Positions 6,954 to 14,230 of a stretch of 20,856 nt of DNA are shown piece by piece. Position 1 is the first letter of the stretch. Each line of letters starts with the position of its first letter. Made by a program: the position numbers and the translations under genes. The notes below the pieces were generated by a model, which did not search any database, had not been told where the DNA came from, and saw only the letters and a program-made list of their open reading frames with translations. The DNA is from JBGPYM01 sp041493205 (lineage in GTDB: Bacteria; Bacteroidota; Ignavibacteria; UBA10030; UBA6906), in contig JBGPYM010000021.1 of assembly GCA_041493205.1 (NCBI GenBank), positions 1 to 20,856 on the forward strand, given 5' to 3'.

Positions 6954-7401
6954 ACTTTCGGTCGATGGAACCGATGAGGACCTTCTGGAGCCGGTCGGAG
7001 AGCGACGCAAAGAGCTGCTCGGACGAGTCGAACCGGCGAACGTCGGTACCTTCAAAGAGAGAAGGATTTTCGAATACGAGCCCTGCCAGATACGCCTTAT
7101 ACCTGAGCGAGGGGGTGCGGCCGCAGACCGCAAGCGATCCAAGAGCCGTTCTGATTTTGTTGAATTCGCCTGCCGGCATGGCGATTTTTGCGTTGACGGA
7201 TTGCGCAATACCGGATTCCACGACGCCATCATTGTCGGAAACAAGGGCCGGGGCATACGTCTTGTCAAACCAGCACGGGTCCACACCTTTGAACCGTTCG
7301 GGCGGGGGGAAGTACGGGAGCGCGGAATCAGATCCCTGGGCAACCATGGTCAAGGGGACCGCTGCGAGAAGGGCTGCAAGAAGCATCGTCGATCGTTTCA
7401 T
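6937..7401 (-). CDS. Small exported protein of unknown function
   Basis: 154 aa from the ATG at 7401, which has a strong GGAGG five nt upstream. Residues 1-22 form a signal peptide (MLLAALLAAVPL core, then VAQG). The mature part has two cysteines, in DPCWFD and LAVCGRT, which could form a disulfide. I recognise no domain. Segments such as PYFPPPERFKGVDPCWFDKTY suggest a folded extracytoplasmic protein. The gene overlaps the start of the jelly-roll gene by 17 nt and lies directly downstream of a two-component operon. The pair may therefore act together at the cell surface under control of that system. A start upstream at 7449 would spoil the signal peptide and lacks a binding site. Confidence 0.78.
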   Translation of the reverse strand: MKRSTMLLAALLAAVPLTMVAQGSDSALPYFPPPERFKGVDPCWFDKTYAPALVSDNDGVVESGIAQSVNAKIAMPAGEFNKIRTALGSLAVCGRTPSLRYKAYLAGLVFENPSLFEGTDVRRFDSSEQLFASLSDRLQKVLIGSIDRKYVRER

Positions 7402-7474
7402 ATCGTCCTCCGTTGGATTGAATAAGCTGATGGAGTACGATACGCACACGCAATGTCCAAGATGTGGCGGCCAC

Positions 7475-7498
7475 GTCAGAAATTGTCATTAAATGTCA
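7475..7498 (-). promoter_or_regulatory. Three direct repeats at 10-bp period, candidate response-regulator site
   Basis: GTCA occurs at 7475, 7485 and 7495, exactly 10 bp apart, with A/T-rich spacers; on the minus strand it reads TGACATTTAA, TGACAATTTC, TGACG. OmpR/PhoB-type regulators bind direct repeats at 10-11 bp period, and TGTCA is also the core of the E. coli Pho box. It lies 74-97 nt before the secreted-protein gene. A weak TTG-N20-TA promoter (7460-7436) would place the repeats just upstream of the -35. Confidence 0.4.
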
Positions 7499-7506
7499 CC
7501 AGCCGG

Positions 7507-7531
7507 GGGCGACCCAGGTGGTCGCCCCTAC
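7507..7531. repeat. Interspersed hairpin repeat, copy B, overlapping the regulator stop codon
   Basis: Arms GGGGCGACC (7506-7514) and GGTCGCCCC (7520-7528) pair perfectly. On the minus strand it begins GTAGGGGCGACC, the same as copy A at 3575-3599; only the 4 central bases differ. The TAG in its first bases is the stop codon of the response regulator gene (7528-7530). There is no T-run, so it is not a clear terminator. Confidence 0.7.
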
Positions 7532-8208
7532 GCGATCAATTTGTAGCCGGTGCCGTGCATCGTGAGGAGATGTTTCGGCCGGGCTGGATCCTCCTCGATT
7601 TTCTGGCGCAATTTGAGGATGAAATTATCAACACTCCGCGTACTGACCGACTCGTCATACCCCCACACGTTCGTCAGAAGCTGGTCGCGGCTGACGGTCT
7701 GGTTCCGGTGTTCCCAGAGGAACTTCAGCACCTCGAATTCTCTGGTGGTCATTTGCACAGGTGTTCCCGCGCGCACGGCGGAATACGCCGCGAAATCCGC
7801 TTCAAACGATCCGAGCTTCATGGAGGGTGCGCCGGCAGCGGTCCCTTCCGCCCGCCGGAGAACGGCCTTTACCCGTGCAAGGAGTTCGCGCAGGCTGAAC
7901 GGTTTGATCACGTAGTCATCCGCACCCAGCTCGAGTCCGAGCACCTTGTCGATCTCCTCCCCTTTCGCCGTCAGCATGATGACCGGGGTCGCGTTCCCCT
8001 TTTCGCGGGCTTTCTTCAGCACGTCAAAGCCGGACAGGTAGGGGAGCATCACGTCGAGGATGACGAGGTCGTAGGAATTGTCGGTCATCGCCGCAAGGCC
8101 GGCTTTACCGTCGCCGGCAACAGCGACATCGTACCCGTCGTATTCGAGGTTGTCACGGAGGCCGGCCTGCATCGCCGGGTCGTCCTCAATGATGAGAATT
8201 CTGGCCAT
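7528..8208 (-). CDS. Response regulator, OmpR/PhoB family
   Basis: 226 aa from the ATG at 8208. The receiver domain (1 to about 118) has the acidic pair D9-D10, phospho-acceptor D52 in LVILDVMLP, T80 in IMLTAKGEE and K102 in IKPF. The C-terminal winged helix (about 130-226) includes TTREFEVLKFLWEHRNQTVSRDQLL, VSTRSVDNFILKLRQKIE and the closing GTGYKL hairpin. It is a DNA-binding regulator activated by phosphate transfer from the kinase encoded just upstream, whose gene it overlaps by 23 nt. Its stop codon is part of a hairpin repeat. Target genes are unknown; the direct repeats at 7475-7498 are a candidate. Reading the frame upstream of 8208 only gives kinase shadow. Confidence 0.95.
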   Translation of the reverse strand: MARILIIEDDPAMQAGLRDNLEYDGYDVAVAGDGKAGLAAMTDNSYDLVILDVMLPYLSGFDVLKKAREKGNATPVIMLTAKGEEIDKVLGLELGADDYVIKPFSLRELLARVKAVLRRAEGTAAGAPSMKLGSFEADFAAYSAVRAGTPVQMTTREFEVLKFLWEHRNQTVSRDQLLTNVWGYDESVSTRSVDNFILKLRQKIEEDPARPKHLLTMHGTGYKLIA

Positions 8209-9850
8209 CGGTCGGGAATACAAGTCTGAATGTGCTTCCGGCGCCGGGTCTGCTTGCAACCTCGATGCGCCCATGGTGTGCGTCCATGATATGCTTCGCG
8301 ATCGCCAGTCCGAGACCGCTCCCCTTCGCCATGTGCACGAGGCCGTCGGACACCCGGTAAAAAGTTTCGAAGATTTTCGCCTGATGTTCCGGCGCGATGC
8401 CGATGCCATGATCTTCGATCTCGACGAACACCCACGCTCCGTGCTGCCCCGTGGCAATCCGCAGATATTTGCTCTCCCGGCTGTATTTTACCGCGTTGTC
8501 GATGACGTTGATCAGCGCTTCCTGCAACGCCTCCGCATCCGCGACCACGGGAGGCAAGTCCGGGGCGAGCGCAACGAGAGGCGCAAAGCCTTCATGCACG
8601 ATATGCTCGTGGAACGATTCCATGACGGTGCTGACCACGACGTTCAGGTCGGTGTTGATCAGGGTGTACGGTTTTCTTCCCGCCTCCATCCGCGAGAAAT
8701 TCAGGAGGTTGTTCACCAGCCGGGTGAGCCGTTCCGTTTCCCGGACAATCGTACCATAATACTCCTGCCTTTTCAGATCGGAGGCAGCCCTCCCCATCGC
8801 GAGGGTTTCCGCATACATGCGGATGAGAGCAAGGGGCGTCCGGAGCTCATGGGAGACATTGGATATGAAATCGGATTTCATCCGCACGAAATTCATTTCC
8901 TTCTTCACGCTGCGGTAGACGAACCAGACTCCTGCAATCAGCACGGCATCGAGCAGGAGGAGGAGCAGGAGGTTGCGCTGGAAGCGGGAGCGGGCGATGT
9001 CCTCGATGGTAGCGCCACGCAGGCGTATCCCCGCGACGCAATCGGGAAAGAGCCAGAGCTGGCGCTGCTGCTTCAGCTCTCCCGTCGCACTGGCGTCGGT
9101 CGTGAATATCCGTTCTCCCGACGACTTCCTGGTCACCCCGAGCGTAAATTCGTTTGCCGCCGCTTCTGAGAGCCGCGGCGCCAGGATCTCCCGGACAAAG
9201 GTGACATCGCTCAGGCGAATGCCGACGAGCACCGGGAGGTCGGCGCGATCGCGCGCCACAAACAGAATCACGATGCGATCGACGCCAGCGTGGGAGGATT
9301 CGAGCGACAGTGATTCGAACTTGCGGTATCCCTGCCGGCTGAAGGCGAGGAGGCGCGCGATTTTTTCCTTTTCGGCGTCCAGCCGTGCCGACAGGAGCCG
9401 GCTCTCCGTTGCGGAGGTCGACGGATTGCGCAGCACGAGGGAGCCGATCCGGCCCGTCGTATCCGCGAGAAAGACTCCATCGACTGCGGGGTATTTACTG
9501 AGGAGAGGTTCAAACTGTTCTGCCCGGGGGGTCCGGGCGTCGCCGGTTTCGCCCACCCGGGCTGCAAGAGTACTCGCCCAGCCGTTGACCACGTCCCAGG
9601 CGTACTGATTGAGAGAAAAGAGCACAACATCGAGTTGTTGCCGGTAGATATCGGCAACGAGTTCCTCGCTCGTGCTCAGTGCATTGACCTCATACATCGA
9701 ATAGAAGAGGGCCGGGAGCAGGACGATGAGGGCGAGGATGGTGCCGACGGTGCGGATCGAGCCGGGTTTTTTCACTTTCTGGAAGCGTTCGTTCGCTGCA
9801 CTGGACGCGCGGGGCAGGTTCAACGTACCGACTGACGGCCTGAAAGTCAA
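8186..9850 (-). CDS. Sensor histidine kinase with large periplasmic domain
   Basis: About 554 aa. A short cytoplasmic N-terminus is followed by TM1 (about 34-52), a periplasmic sensor region of about 240 residues (53-291) and TM2 (about 292-311, with a run of leucines). The HisKA helix comes directly after, with H334 in NVSHELRTPL. The ATPase domain has an N-box (INVIDNAVKYS, N452), G1 (DHGIGI, 480-485), F-box (FETFYRV) and G2 (GSGLGL, 510-515). Only about 20 residues separate TM2 from HisKA, so there is no HAMP domain. The sensor region is not one I recognise; a Cache/PAS-like fold is possible. The furthest-upstream start is a TTG at 9850 with GAGG 7 nt before it; a later GTG at residue 26 is possible. 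It is divergent from prfC across 81 nt. Confidence 0.92.
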   Translation of the reverse strand: MTFRPSVGTLNLPRASSAANERFQKVKKPGSIRTVGTILALIVLLPALFYSMYEVNALSTSEELVADIYRQQLDVVLFSLNQYAWDVVNGWASTLAARVGETGDARTPRAEQFEPLLSKYPAVDGVFLADTTGRIGSLVLRNPSTSATESRLLSARLDAEKEKIARLLAFSRQGYRKFESLSLESSHAGVDRIVILFVARDRADLPVLVGIRLSDVTFVREILAPRLSEAAANEFTLGVTRKSSGERIFTTDASATGELKQQRQLWLFPDCVAGIRLRGATIEDIARSRFQRNLLLLLLLDAVLIAGVWFVYRSVKKEMNFVRMKSDFISNVSHELRTPLALIRMYAETLAMGRAASDLKRQEYYGTIVRETERLTRLVNNLLNFSRMEAGRKPYTLINTDLNVVVSTVMESFHEHIVHEGFAPLVALAPDLPPVVADAEALQEALINVIDNAVKYSRESKYLRIATGQHGAWVFVEIEDHGIGIAPEHQAKIFETFYRVSDGLVHMAKGSGLGLAIAKHIMDAHHGRIEVASRPGAGSTFRLVFPTDGQNSHH

Positions 9851-9897
9851 TCTGACGCCTCGCGGTCGGCGGAATTCTGATTGGGCCGGGAATTTCG

Positions 9898-9903
9898 TAT
9901 ATT
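9898..9903 (+). promoter_or_regulatory. Candidate -10 box of prfC
   Basis: TATATT matches 5 of 6 bases of the bacterial -10 and lies 28 nt before the prfC ATG. The -35 region 17 nt upstream (TTCTGA) is poor, so the call rests on the -10 and its position in the short divergent gap. Confidence 0.3.
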
Positions 9904-9919
9904 GTTCGATTCATCGAAC
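9904..9919. promoter_or_regulatory. Operator-like palindrome between kinase and prfC genes
   Basis: GTTCGATTCATCGAAC is a perfect 7-bp inverted repeat with a 2-nt centre. It directly follows the candidate prfC -10, so it would cover the start point of prfC transcription and sit upstream of the kinase gene. It could bind a dimeric regulator or form a small hairpin at the 5' end of the prfC mRNA. Confidence 0.4.
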
Positions 9920-9931
9920 CACACAGGCACC

Positions 9932-11536
9932 ATGGCTCTACGTGAAGAAATACTCCGGCGGCGCACTTTTGCCATCATCTCACATCCGGACGCGGGGAAG
10001 ACCACGCTGACCGAGAAGTTCCTTTTGTACGGAGGAGCCGTGCAGCTTGCGGGTTCGGTCACGGCACGGAAGAACCAGCGCCAGTCCACGTCCGACTGGA
10101 TGGAGCTGGAACGGAAGCGCGGGATTTCGATCAGCTCCACGGTCCTGCAATTTGACTACAACGGATTCCGGATCAATCTGCTCGACACGCCGGGCCATCA
10201 GGATTTCTCCGAGGACACTTACCGGGTTCTCACCGCCGTGGATGCGGTTGTGATGGTCATTGATGCCGCAAAGGGGATCGAGGCACAGACCCGCAAGCTG
10301 TTCGAGGTTTGCCGGCGGCGGCAGATCCCGATCTTCACGTTCATGAACAAGCTGGACCGTCCGACGAAGGAGCCGCTGGAACTGCTCGACGAACTCGAAC
10401 AGGTGCTCGGTATCGGGGCATATCCCATGGACTGGCCGCTCGGAACGGGGTTCGAGTTCCGCGGCGTGTATGACCGCCTGCGGTCCGAGCTTCATCTGTT
10501 CGAACTTGCTGCGGGGGGCGCCTTCCGGGCCCCGGTGGAGATTTCCAGTCTCCACGATCCGCTGGTCGTCGAACGTCTCCCGGGAAACGCACACGGGAGG
10601 CTCCTGGAGGAGGTCGCGATGCTGGACCATGCAGGGACGCAGTTCGATCCGGCGATGGTTCTGACGGGGAGCGTGACGCCAGTATTCTTCGGGAGCGCGC
10701 GGAACAACTTTGGCGTCCAGCTCCTGCTGGACCGGTTCCTGCAGTTTGCCGAACCGCCGCGGCCGCGCCTGAGCAAAGGTGTGGTGGTGCCGGTCGACGC
10801 GAGCGCGTTTTCGGGGTTCATTTTCAAAATCCAGGCGAACATGGACCCGCGGCACCGCGACCGGATAGCATTTCTCCGGGTCTGCTCGGGGAAATTTTCA
10901 CGCGAGATGACCGCGCTGCACGCGCAATCCGGGAAGGAAATCCGGCTGTCGAATGCGGCGAAACTCTTCGGCCGCGACAGGGAAACGGTCGACGAGGCGT
11001 ACGCGGGAGACATCGTGGGATTCGTGGGACAGTCGTTGCTCAGCATCGGCGACACACTGACAGAGGATCCCGCGATCGTCTTCGATGAAATCCCCCGGTT
11101 TCCACCGGAGTGTTTCGCCCTCCTCAACAATCCCAATCCATCGAAGTATAAACGGTTCCGGGAGGGTGTGGACCAGCTGTTGCAGGAAGGAGTCGTTCAG
11201 GGGTTCCAGCCGCGCAATGCATCCCAGCAGGTGCCGATCCTTGCGGCAGTCGGACCGCTCCAGTTTGAAGTCTTTCAATACCGGCTGGAGAATGAATACG
11301 GCGCGGAGGCGCGGCTTGATCCCACCGAATGGAAATTCGCGCGCTGGGTTGATCCTTCGGTCGACGCAGATGCACTGACGCAGGGCGTCCTGCCGACCGG
11401 TTCCCTTCTGGCGGACGACGCGCGCGGGCAGGCGGTCATCCTCTTTCCGGGGGACTGGGCACTTCATTACTTTGTGGAGAAACACCCGTCCGTCGGATTG
11501 GCGGAACTCCCCTCCCGCAACGGACGCCGTACGTAA
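9932..11536 (+). CDS. prfC: Peptide chain release factor 3 (RF3), translational GTPase
   Basis: 534 aa, cytoplasmic. RF3 uses GTP to remove RF1/RF2 from the ribosome after peptide release. GTPase motifs are all present: P-loop SHPDAGKT (17-24), switch I RGISIS (63-68), DTPGHQDFSEDTYR (85-98) and MNKLDR (138-143). The SEDTYR extension after DTPGH and the KNQRQSTSDWMELE stretch before switch I are typical of RF3 and separate it from EF-G. Domains II and III follow, and the length matches the family (about 525-535). The ATG at 9932 was chosen because MALREEILRRRTFAIISHPD is the normal RF3 N-terminus; its ribosome site is weak. It stands alone on the plus strand and ends 5 nt from the convergent oxidoreductase gene. 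Confidence 0.97.
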   Translation: MALREEILRRRTFAIISHPDAGKTTLTEKFLLYGGAVQLAGSVTARKNQRQSTSDWMELERKRGISISSTVLQFDYNGFRINLLDTPGHQDFSEDTYRVLTAVDAVVMVIDAAKGIEAQTRKLFEVCRRRQIPIFTFMNKLDRPTKEPLELLDELEQVLGIGAYPMDWPLGTGFEFRGVYDRLRSELHLFELAAGGAFRAPVEISSLHDPLVVERLPGNAHGRLLEEVAMLDHAGTQFDPAMVLTGSVTPVFFGSARNNFGVQLLLDRFLQFAEPPRPRLSKGVVVPVDASAFSGFIFKIQANMDPRHRDRIAFLRVCSGKFSREMTALHAQSGKEIRLSNAAKLFGRDRETVDEAYAGDIVGFVGQSLLSIGDTLTEDPAIVFDEIPRFPPECFALLNNPNPSKYKRFREGVDQLLQEGVVQGFQPRNASQQVPILAAVGPLQFEVFQYRLENEYGAEARLDPTEWKFARWVDPSVDADALTQGVLPTGSLLADDARGQAVILFPGDWALHYFVEKHPSVGLAELPSRNGRRT

Positions 11537-11541
11537 TCCGG

Positions 11542-12552
11542 TTACCGTACCGGGATGCCTTCAAGGGCCCGGTCAATGACCCGCTGGTTTTTCAGTCCGT
11601 TTTCGCCGTCGATCTCCGGCGCGCTCCCTCCCAGCACCCACGATGTGAAGAGCGACACCTCTTCAACATACAGGTTGGGCACTGCAATGTCTTCGATGGT
11701 GGTTGCCCCCGGCCTGTCTCCCTTCCCCTTGGTCACCGTGAGGCGCCCTTTCTGGTTGACCACCGTAAAGTCGGAGGCAGCAACAACCCCTTCCGTGCCG
11801 AGGAACTCGATGAACGTGCGCCGGAACGGCGCGATATAAGAGCAAAACACGGACGCAACCACGCCTCCCGAGAACCGGAGACTGACGTGGGCGACTTCCT
11901 CCGTCGCTGTGAGCGAGGGAAGCGGCGACAGGGCGGCGGAGACGAGCACGGGCTCGTCCGCAAGGATTGCGCGCAGCGTGTCGATGCAATGAACGCCGAT
12001 GTCGAAGACCGGTCCGCCGCCCGCAACTGCCCGGTCGATGAGCCACGTGCGGTGGCTGTTGCGGCCATCGTACATGAACTCCGCGCGTGCGCTGGTCACC
12101 CTCCCGATGGCGCCGGAGGTGATGATCTCCCGTATCCGCCGGACGAGGGGCGAGAGGCGCACCATATGACCGACCATCAGCTTTACATTGTTCCGGCGGC
12201 AGGCGGCGATCATTTCTTCCGCCTCGCGCACGGAGTTCGCCATCGGCTTCTCGACGATGACGTGCTTGCCGGCATCGGCGGCAGCCACGGTCTCCGCACG
12301 GTGTGCCGCGTTGGCCGACACGATAAAGACCGCATCGACGTCGGGATGCCGGACGAGCTCTTCCACGGTCCCGAAGGCCATCGGCACGGCGTGTTCATCC
12401 GCCTTCTTCCTTGCAGCCTCGATTGAGCGTTTCTGCAGCGCCACCAGGGCCGAGTTTTTTGCGTTCCGGATTGCCGGCGCAATGGCATTCTCGGCGAACC
12501 TGCCGAACCCCACGATACCGTACCTGACCGTCCGCTGGTCACCCTTCGTCAT
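11542..12552 (-). CDS. Gfo/Idh/MocA family NAD(P)-dependent oxidoreductase
   Basis: 336 aa, cytoplasmic. The N-terminal Rossmann domain has GIVGFGRFAE (12-21) for the dinucleotide, then the NAAH loop (81-84) and EKPMA (101-105), where the Lys is the usual catalytic residue. The C-terminal alpha/beta domain holds GGGPVFDIGVHCID (178-191) with the Asp/His pair (D184, H188) of the family. Members oxidise or reduce sugars, inositols or related hydroxyl compounds; the substrate here cannot be told. Its ATG overlaps the TGA of the serine hydrolase gene (ATGA, 12549-12552), so the two are translated together. The last codons may share a small hairpin (11538-11553) with the end of convergent prfC. 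Confidence 0.93.
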   Translation of the reverse strand: MTKGDQRTVRYGIVGFGRFAENAIAPAIRNAKNSALVALQKRSIEAARKKADEHAVPMAFGTVEELVRHPDVDAVFIVSANAAHRAETVAAADAGKHVIVEKPMANSVREAEEMIAACRRNNVKLMVGHMVRLSPLVRRIREIITSGAIGRVTSARAEFMYDGRNSHRTWLIDRAVAGGGPVFDIGVHCIDTLRAILADEPVLVSAALSPLPSLTATEEVAHVSLRFSGGVVASVFCSYIAPFRRTFIEFLGTEGVVAASDFTVVNQKGRLTVTKGKGDRPGATTIEDIAVPNLYVEEVSLFTSWVLGGSAPEIDGENGLKNQRVIDRALEGIPVR

Positions 12553-14102
12553 TGCACCTCTCCTGTCCGTTTCAGTTCCAGTTCCCCGAAATCGAAATCG
12601 GGATTCGGGATATCGACTTTCATTTCCGCCGGCTGCCCCGCGCTGTCGAGGACAAATGTCACAAAGCCCTGCGGGAGGGTGGGATCACGCATGGTGATGC
12701 GAAACGTATCGTAGTGCCAGTGCGTCAGGTTCGCGACATACGACGCGGTGGGCATGAAGCGGACGACAAGGGCCGCGCCTTCAGCGCGTACTGATACGTC
12801 CCCGTACATCGTGCTGCGGTAGGTCCCTGCGTAGGACGCAAGTGCAAGCGAGGGTTTTGTCCCCCGCGCGCGGGTCTCCTCCAGGTGTTTTTGGTTCTCG
12901 AGCGCGCGTGCCTCACCGTCGCGCCGGCGTTTCAGCGCCTCACCGCTCCAATCGCGATCTCCGCCTCCGAGGAACTGATCAATGATCCAGTTCGACACGG
13001 GAGAGGCGGGGCTCTCAGTCGCATTGGTCAGAACGATCACACCCAGGTGTTCCTCCGGAACGAGCGTGATCTGCGAGATCATGCCGTCCATCGCGCCGCC
13101 ATGGTTGAGGATTTTCCGTCCCCGGTAATCATACATGAACCAGCCGAGGCCCGCGGCACTGAAATGACGGGAAGGCATCATCCGCTGCGCAGCGGGGGAA
13201 ATGCCAAGGGGCGTGTGGGCCGTCCAGATCTGATTCTTCGTCCGGGCCGAGAGGAGCACCGGGCCTTTCGTGCTGTCGTCCCTGAGCCACATCATCATCC
13301 AGCGGGAGAGATCCCGGGCACTGGAATTCACCGCGGCAGCAGGACCGACGTTGTCCACATCGCGGTACGGCACGGTGATCACCGCGCCGTCATGTGTGAT
13401 ATGCGGCGACGCCACATCCGCCGATCCCTGCAGCGCCTTGACGCTTGTCGTACTTTCCGTCATTCCGAGCGGAACAAAAATGCTGTCGCGCACGAAATCA
13501 TCCCATGACCTCCCGGTGAGCACGGGGATGATCTCCCCTGCCGCAAGGACCATGACGTTCTGGTACCCGTACCCCGCCCGAAAACTGAACCGCGGTTTCA
13601 GGTAGCGGATGCGGCGGAGGACCTCCGCCCGGCTGTACCCGGTGCCGTACCAGATGAGATCGCCGCCGAAGGTCGGGAGGCCGCTCCGGTGCGCAAGCAG
13701 GTCCCGCACCATCATTTGCCTGGTCGCAAACGGGTCAAAGAGCTGGAACTGCGGGAGCAGCTCACTGACCTTCGTATCGAATGTCAACCTGCCGCGATCC
13801 ACGAGGATCCCGAGCGAGGCCGCGGTGAACGCCTTTGAAAGCGACGCAATTGCAAAGAGGGTCCTGTCATCGACGGGATCGGGCTTTCCGATCGTACGCA
13901 CCCCGTACCCGTGCATCACGATCACCGAATCGTTCCTGACGACGGCAACAGCCATGCCGGGCAGATTCCATTCCTGGCGGGACTTCTCGCAGTACCGGTC
14001 GATTGCATCGACGACGCTCTGCTGGGTGCGGGAAACAGACGGGAGAAAGAGATAGAGAACAATCAGAAGAACCGGGGCCACGCGTGTTCGCGGAGAAGAC
14101 AT
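12549..14102 (-). CDS. Exported serine hydrolase, beta-lactamase class C-like, with DUF3471-type tail
   Basis: 517 aa from the ATG at 14102. A signal peptide spans about 1-26. The penicillin-binding fold shows SLSK (S87 nucleophile, K90), YQN (Y180-N182) and HGG (334-336, in place of KTG). This set is usual for beta-lactamase-related hydrolases, esterases and D-aminopeptidases, so antibiotic resistance should not be assumed. After residue about 365 a Gly/Arg/Glu-rich linker leads to a C-terminal beta domain (about 415-510) like DUF3471, seen at the end of many such enzymes. The gene is coupled by a 4-nt overlap to the oxidoreductase gene and divergent from the M1 peptidase. Ribosome binding site weak. 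Upstream in-frame codons to 14294 overlap the divergent gene and are rejected. Confidence 0.9.
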   Translation of the reverse strand: MSSPRTRVAPVLLIVLYLFLPSVSRTQQSVVDAIDRYCEKSRQEWNLPGMAVAVVRNDSVIVMHGYGVRTIGKPDPVDDRTLFAIASLSKAFTAASLGILVDRGRLTFDTKVSELLPQFQLFDPFATRQMMVRDLLAHRSGLPTFGGDLIWYGTGYSRAEVLRRIRYLKPRFSFRAGYGYQNVMVLAAGEIIPVLTGRSWDDFVRDSIFVPLGMTESTTSVKALQGSADVASPHITHDGAVITVPYRDVDNVGPAAAVNSSARDLSRWMMMWLRDDSTKGPVLLSARTKNQIWTAHTPLGISPAAQRMMPSRHFSAAGLGWFMYDYRGRKILNHGGAMDGMISQITLVPEEHLGVIVLTNATESPASPVSNWIIDQFLGGGDRDWSGEALKRRRDGEARALENQKHLEETRARGTKPSLALASYAGTYRSTMYGDVSVRAEGAALVVRFMPTASYVANLTHWHYDTFRITMRDPTLPQGFVTFVLDSAGQPAEMKVDIPNPDFDFGELELKRTGEVQ

Positions 14103-14138
14103 GGGAAGTTCCGGAGAGTGTTGTGTGTTGACTCGTCC

Positions 14139-14169
14139 CAAAGATACTGCCCGCGGGATTGGTAAGCAA
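14139..14169 (-). promoter_or_regulatory. Bacteroidota-type promoter of the serine hydrolase operon
   Basis: On the minus strand TTG (14169-14167), 20 nt spacer, TATCTTTG (14146-14139). The second box is a full match to the TAnnTTTG -7 consensus of Bacteroidota, at the usual distance from TTG. Predicted leader is about 30 nt. Confidence 0.55.
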
Positions 14170-14196
14170 GAGAACGCCTCGCTGTCATTCAGGCGG

Positions 14197-14227
14197 TTGC
14201 GGCTGCGGACTCCTTTTGCTATCTTCG
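14197..14227 (+). promoter_or_regulatory. Promoter of M1 peptidase gene, possibly giving a leaderless mRNA
   Basis: TTG (14197-14199), 20 nt spacer, TATCTTCG (14220-14227), 7 of 8 matches to TAnnTTTG. The ATG at 14231 begins 4 nt after the box, about where transcription should start. No ribosome binding site precedes the ATG, which agrees with a leaderless transcript. Confidence 0.45.
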
Positions 14228-14230
14228 GGC

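Noticed and set aside
6954..7343. N-terminal extension of the jelly-roll protein
   Set aside because: The extra 130 residues are Arg/Ser/Pro-rich shadow of the 6937-7401 gene, and the signal peptide begins only after the ATG at 6953.
8078..9169. A 363-codon open frame on the plus strand
   Set aside because: It lies antisense to the kinase and regulator genes, whose motifs are certain. Its product is rich in Arg, His and Gly with no domain, typical of a shadow in GC-rich DNA.
11538..11553. Small hairpin (CCGGT/ACCGG) between convergent prfC and oxidoreductase genes
   Set aside because: Only 5 bp per arm with no T-run on either strand, so not supported as a terminator.
12185..12700. Plus-strand open frame overlapping the oxidoreductase
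   Set aside because: Low-complexity Ser/Ala/Arg product opposite a gene with clear Rossmann and EKP motifs.
12549..14102. Antibiotic-resistance beta-lactamase
   Set aside because: HGG in place of KTG and the DUF3471-like tail point to the broad beta-lactamase-related hydrolase group, most of which are not resistance enzymes.
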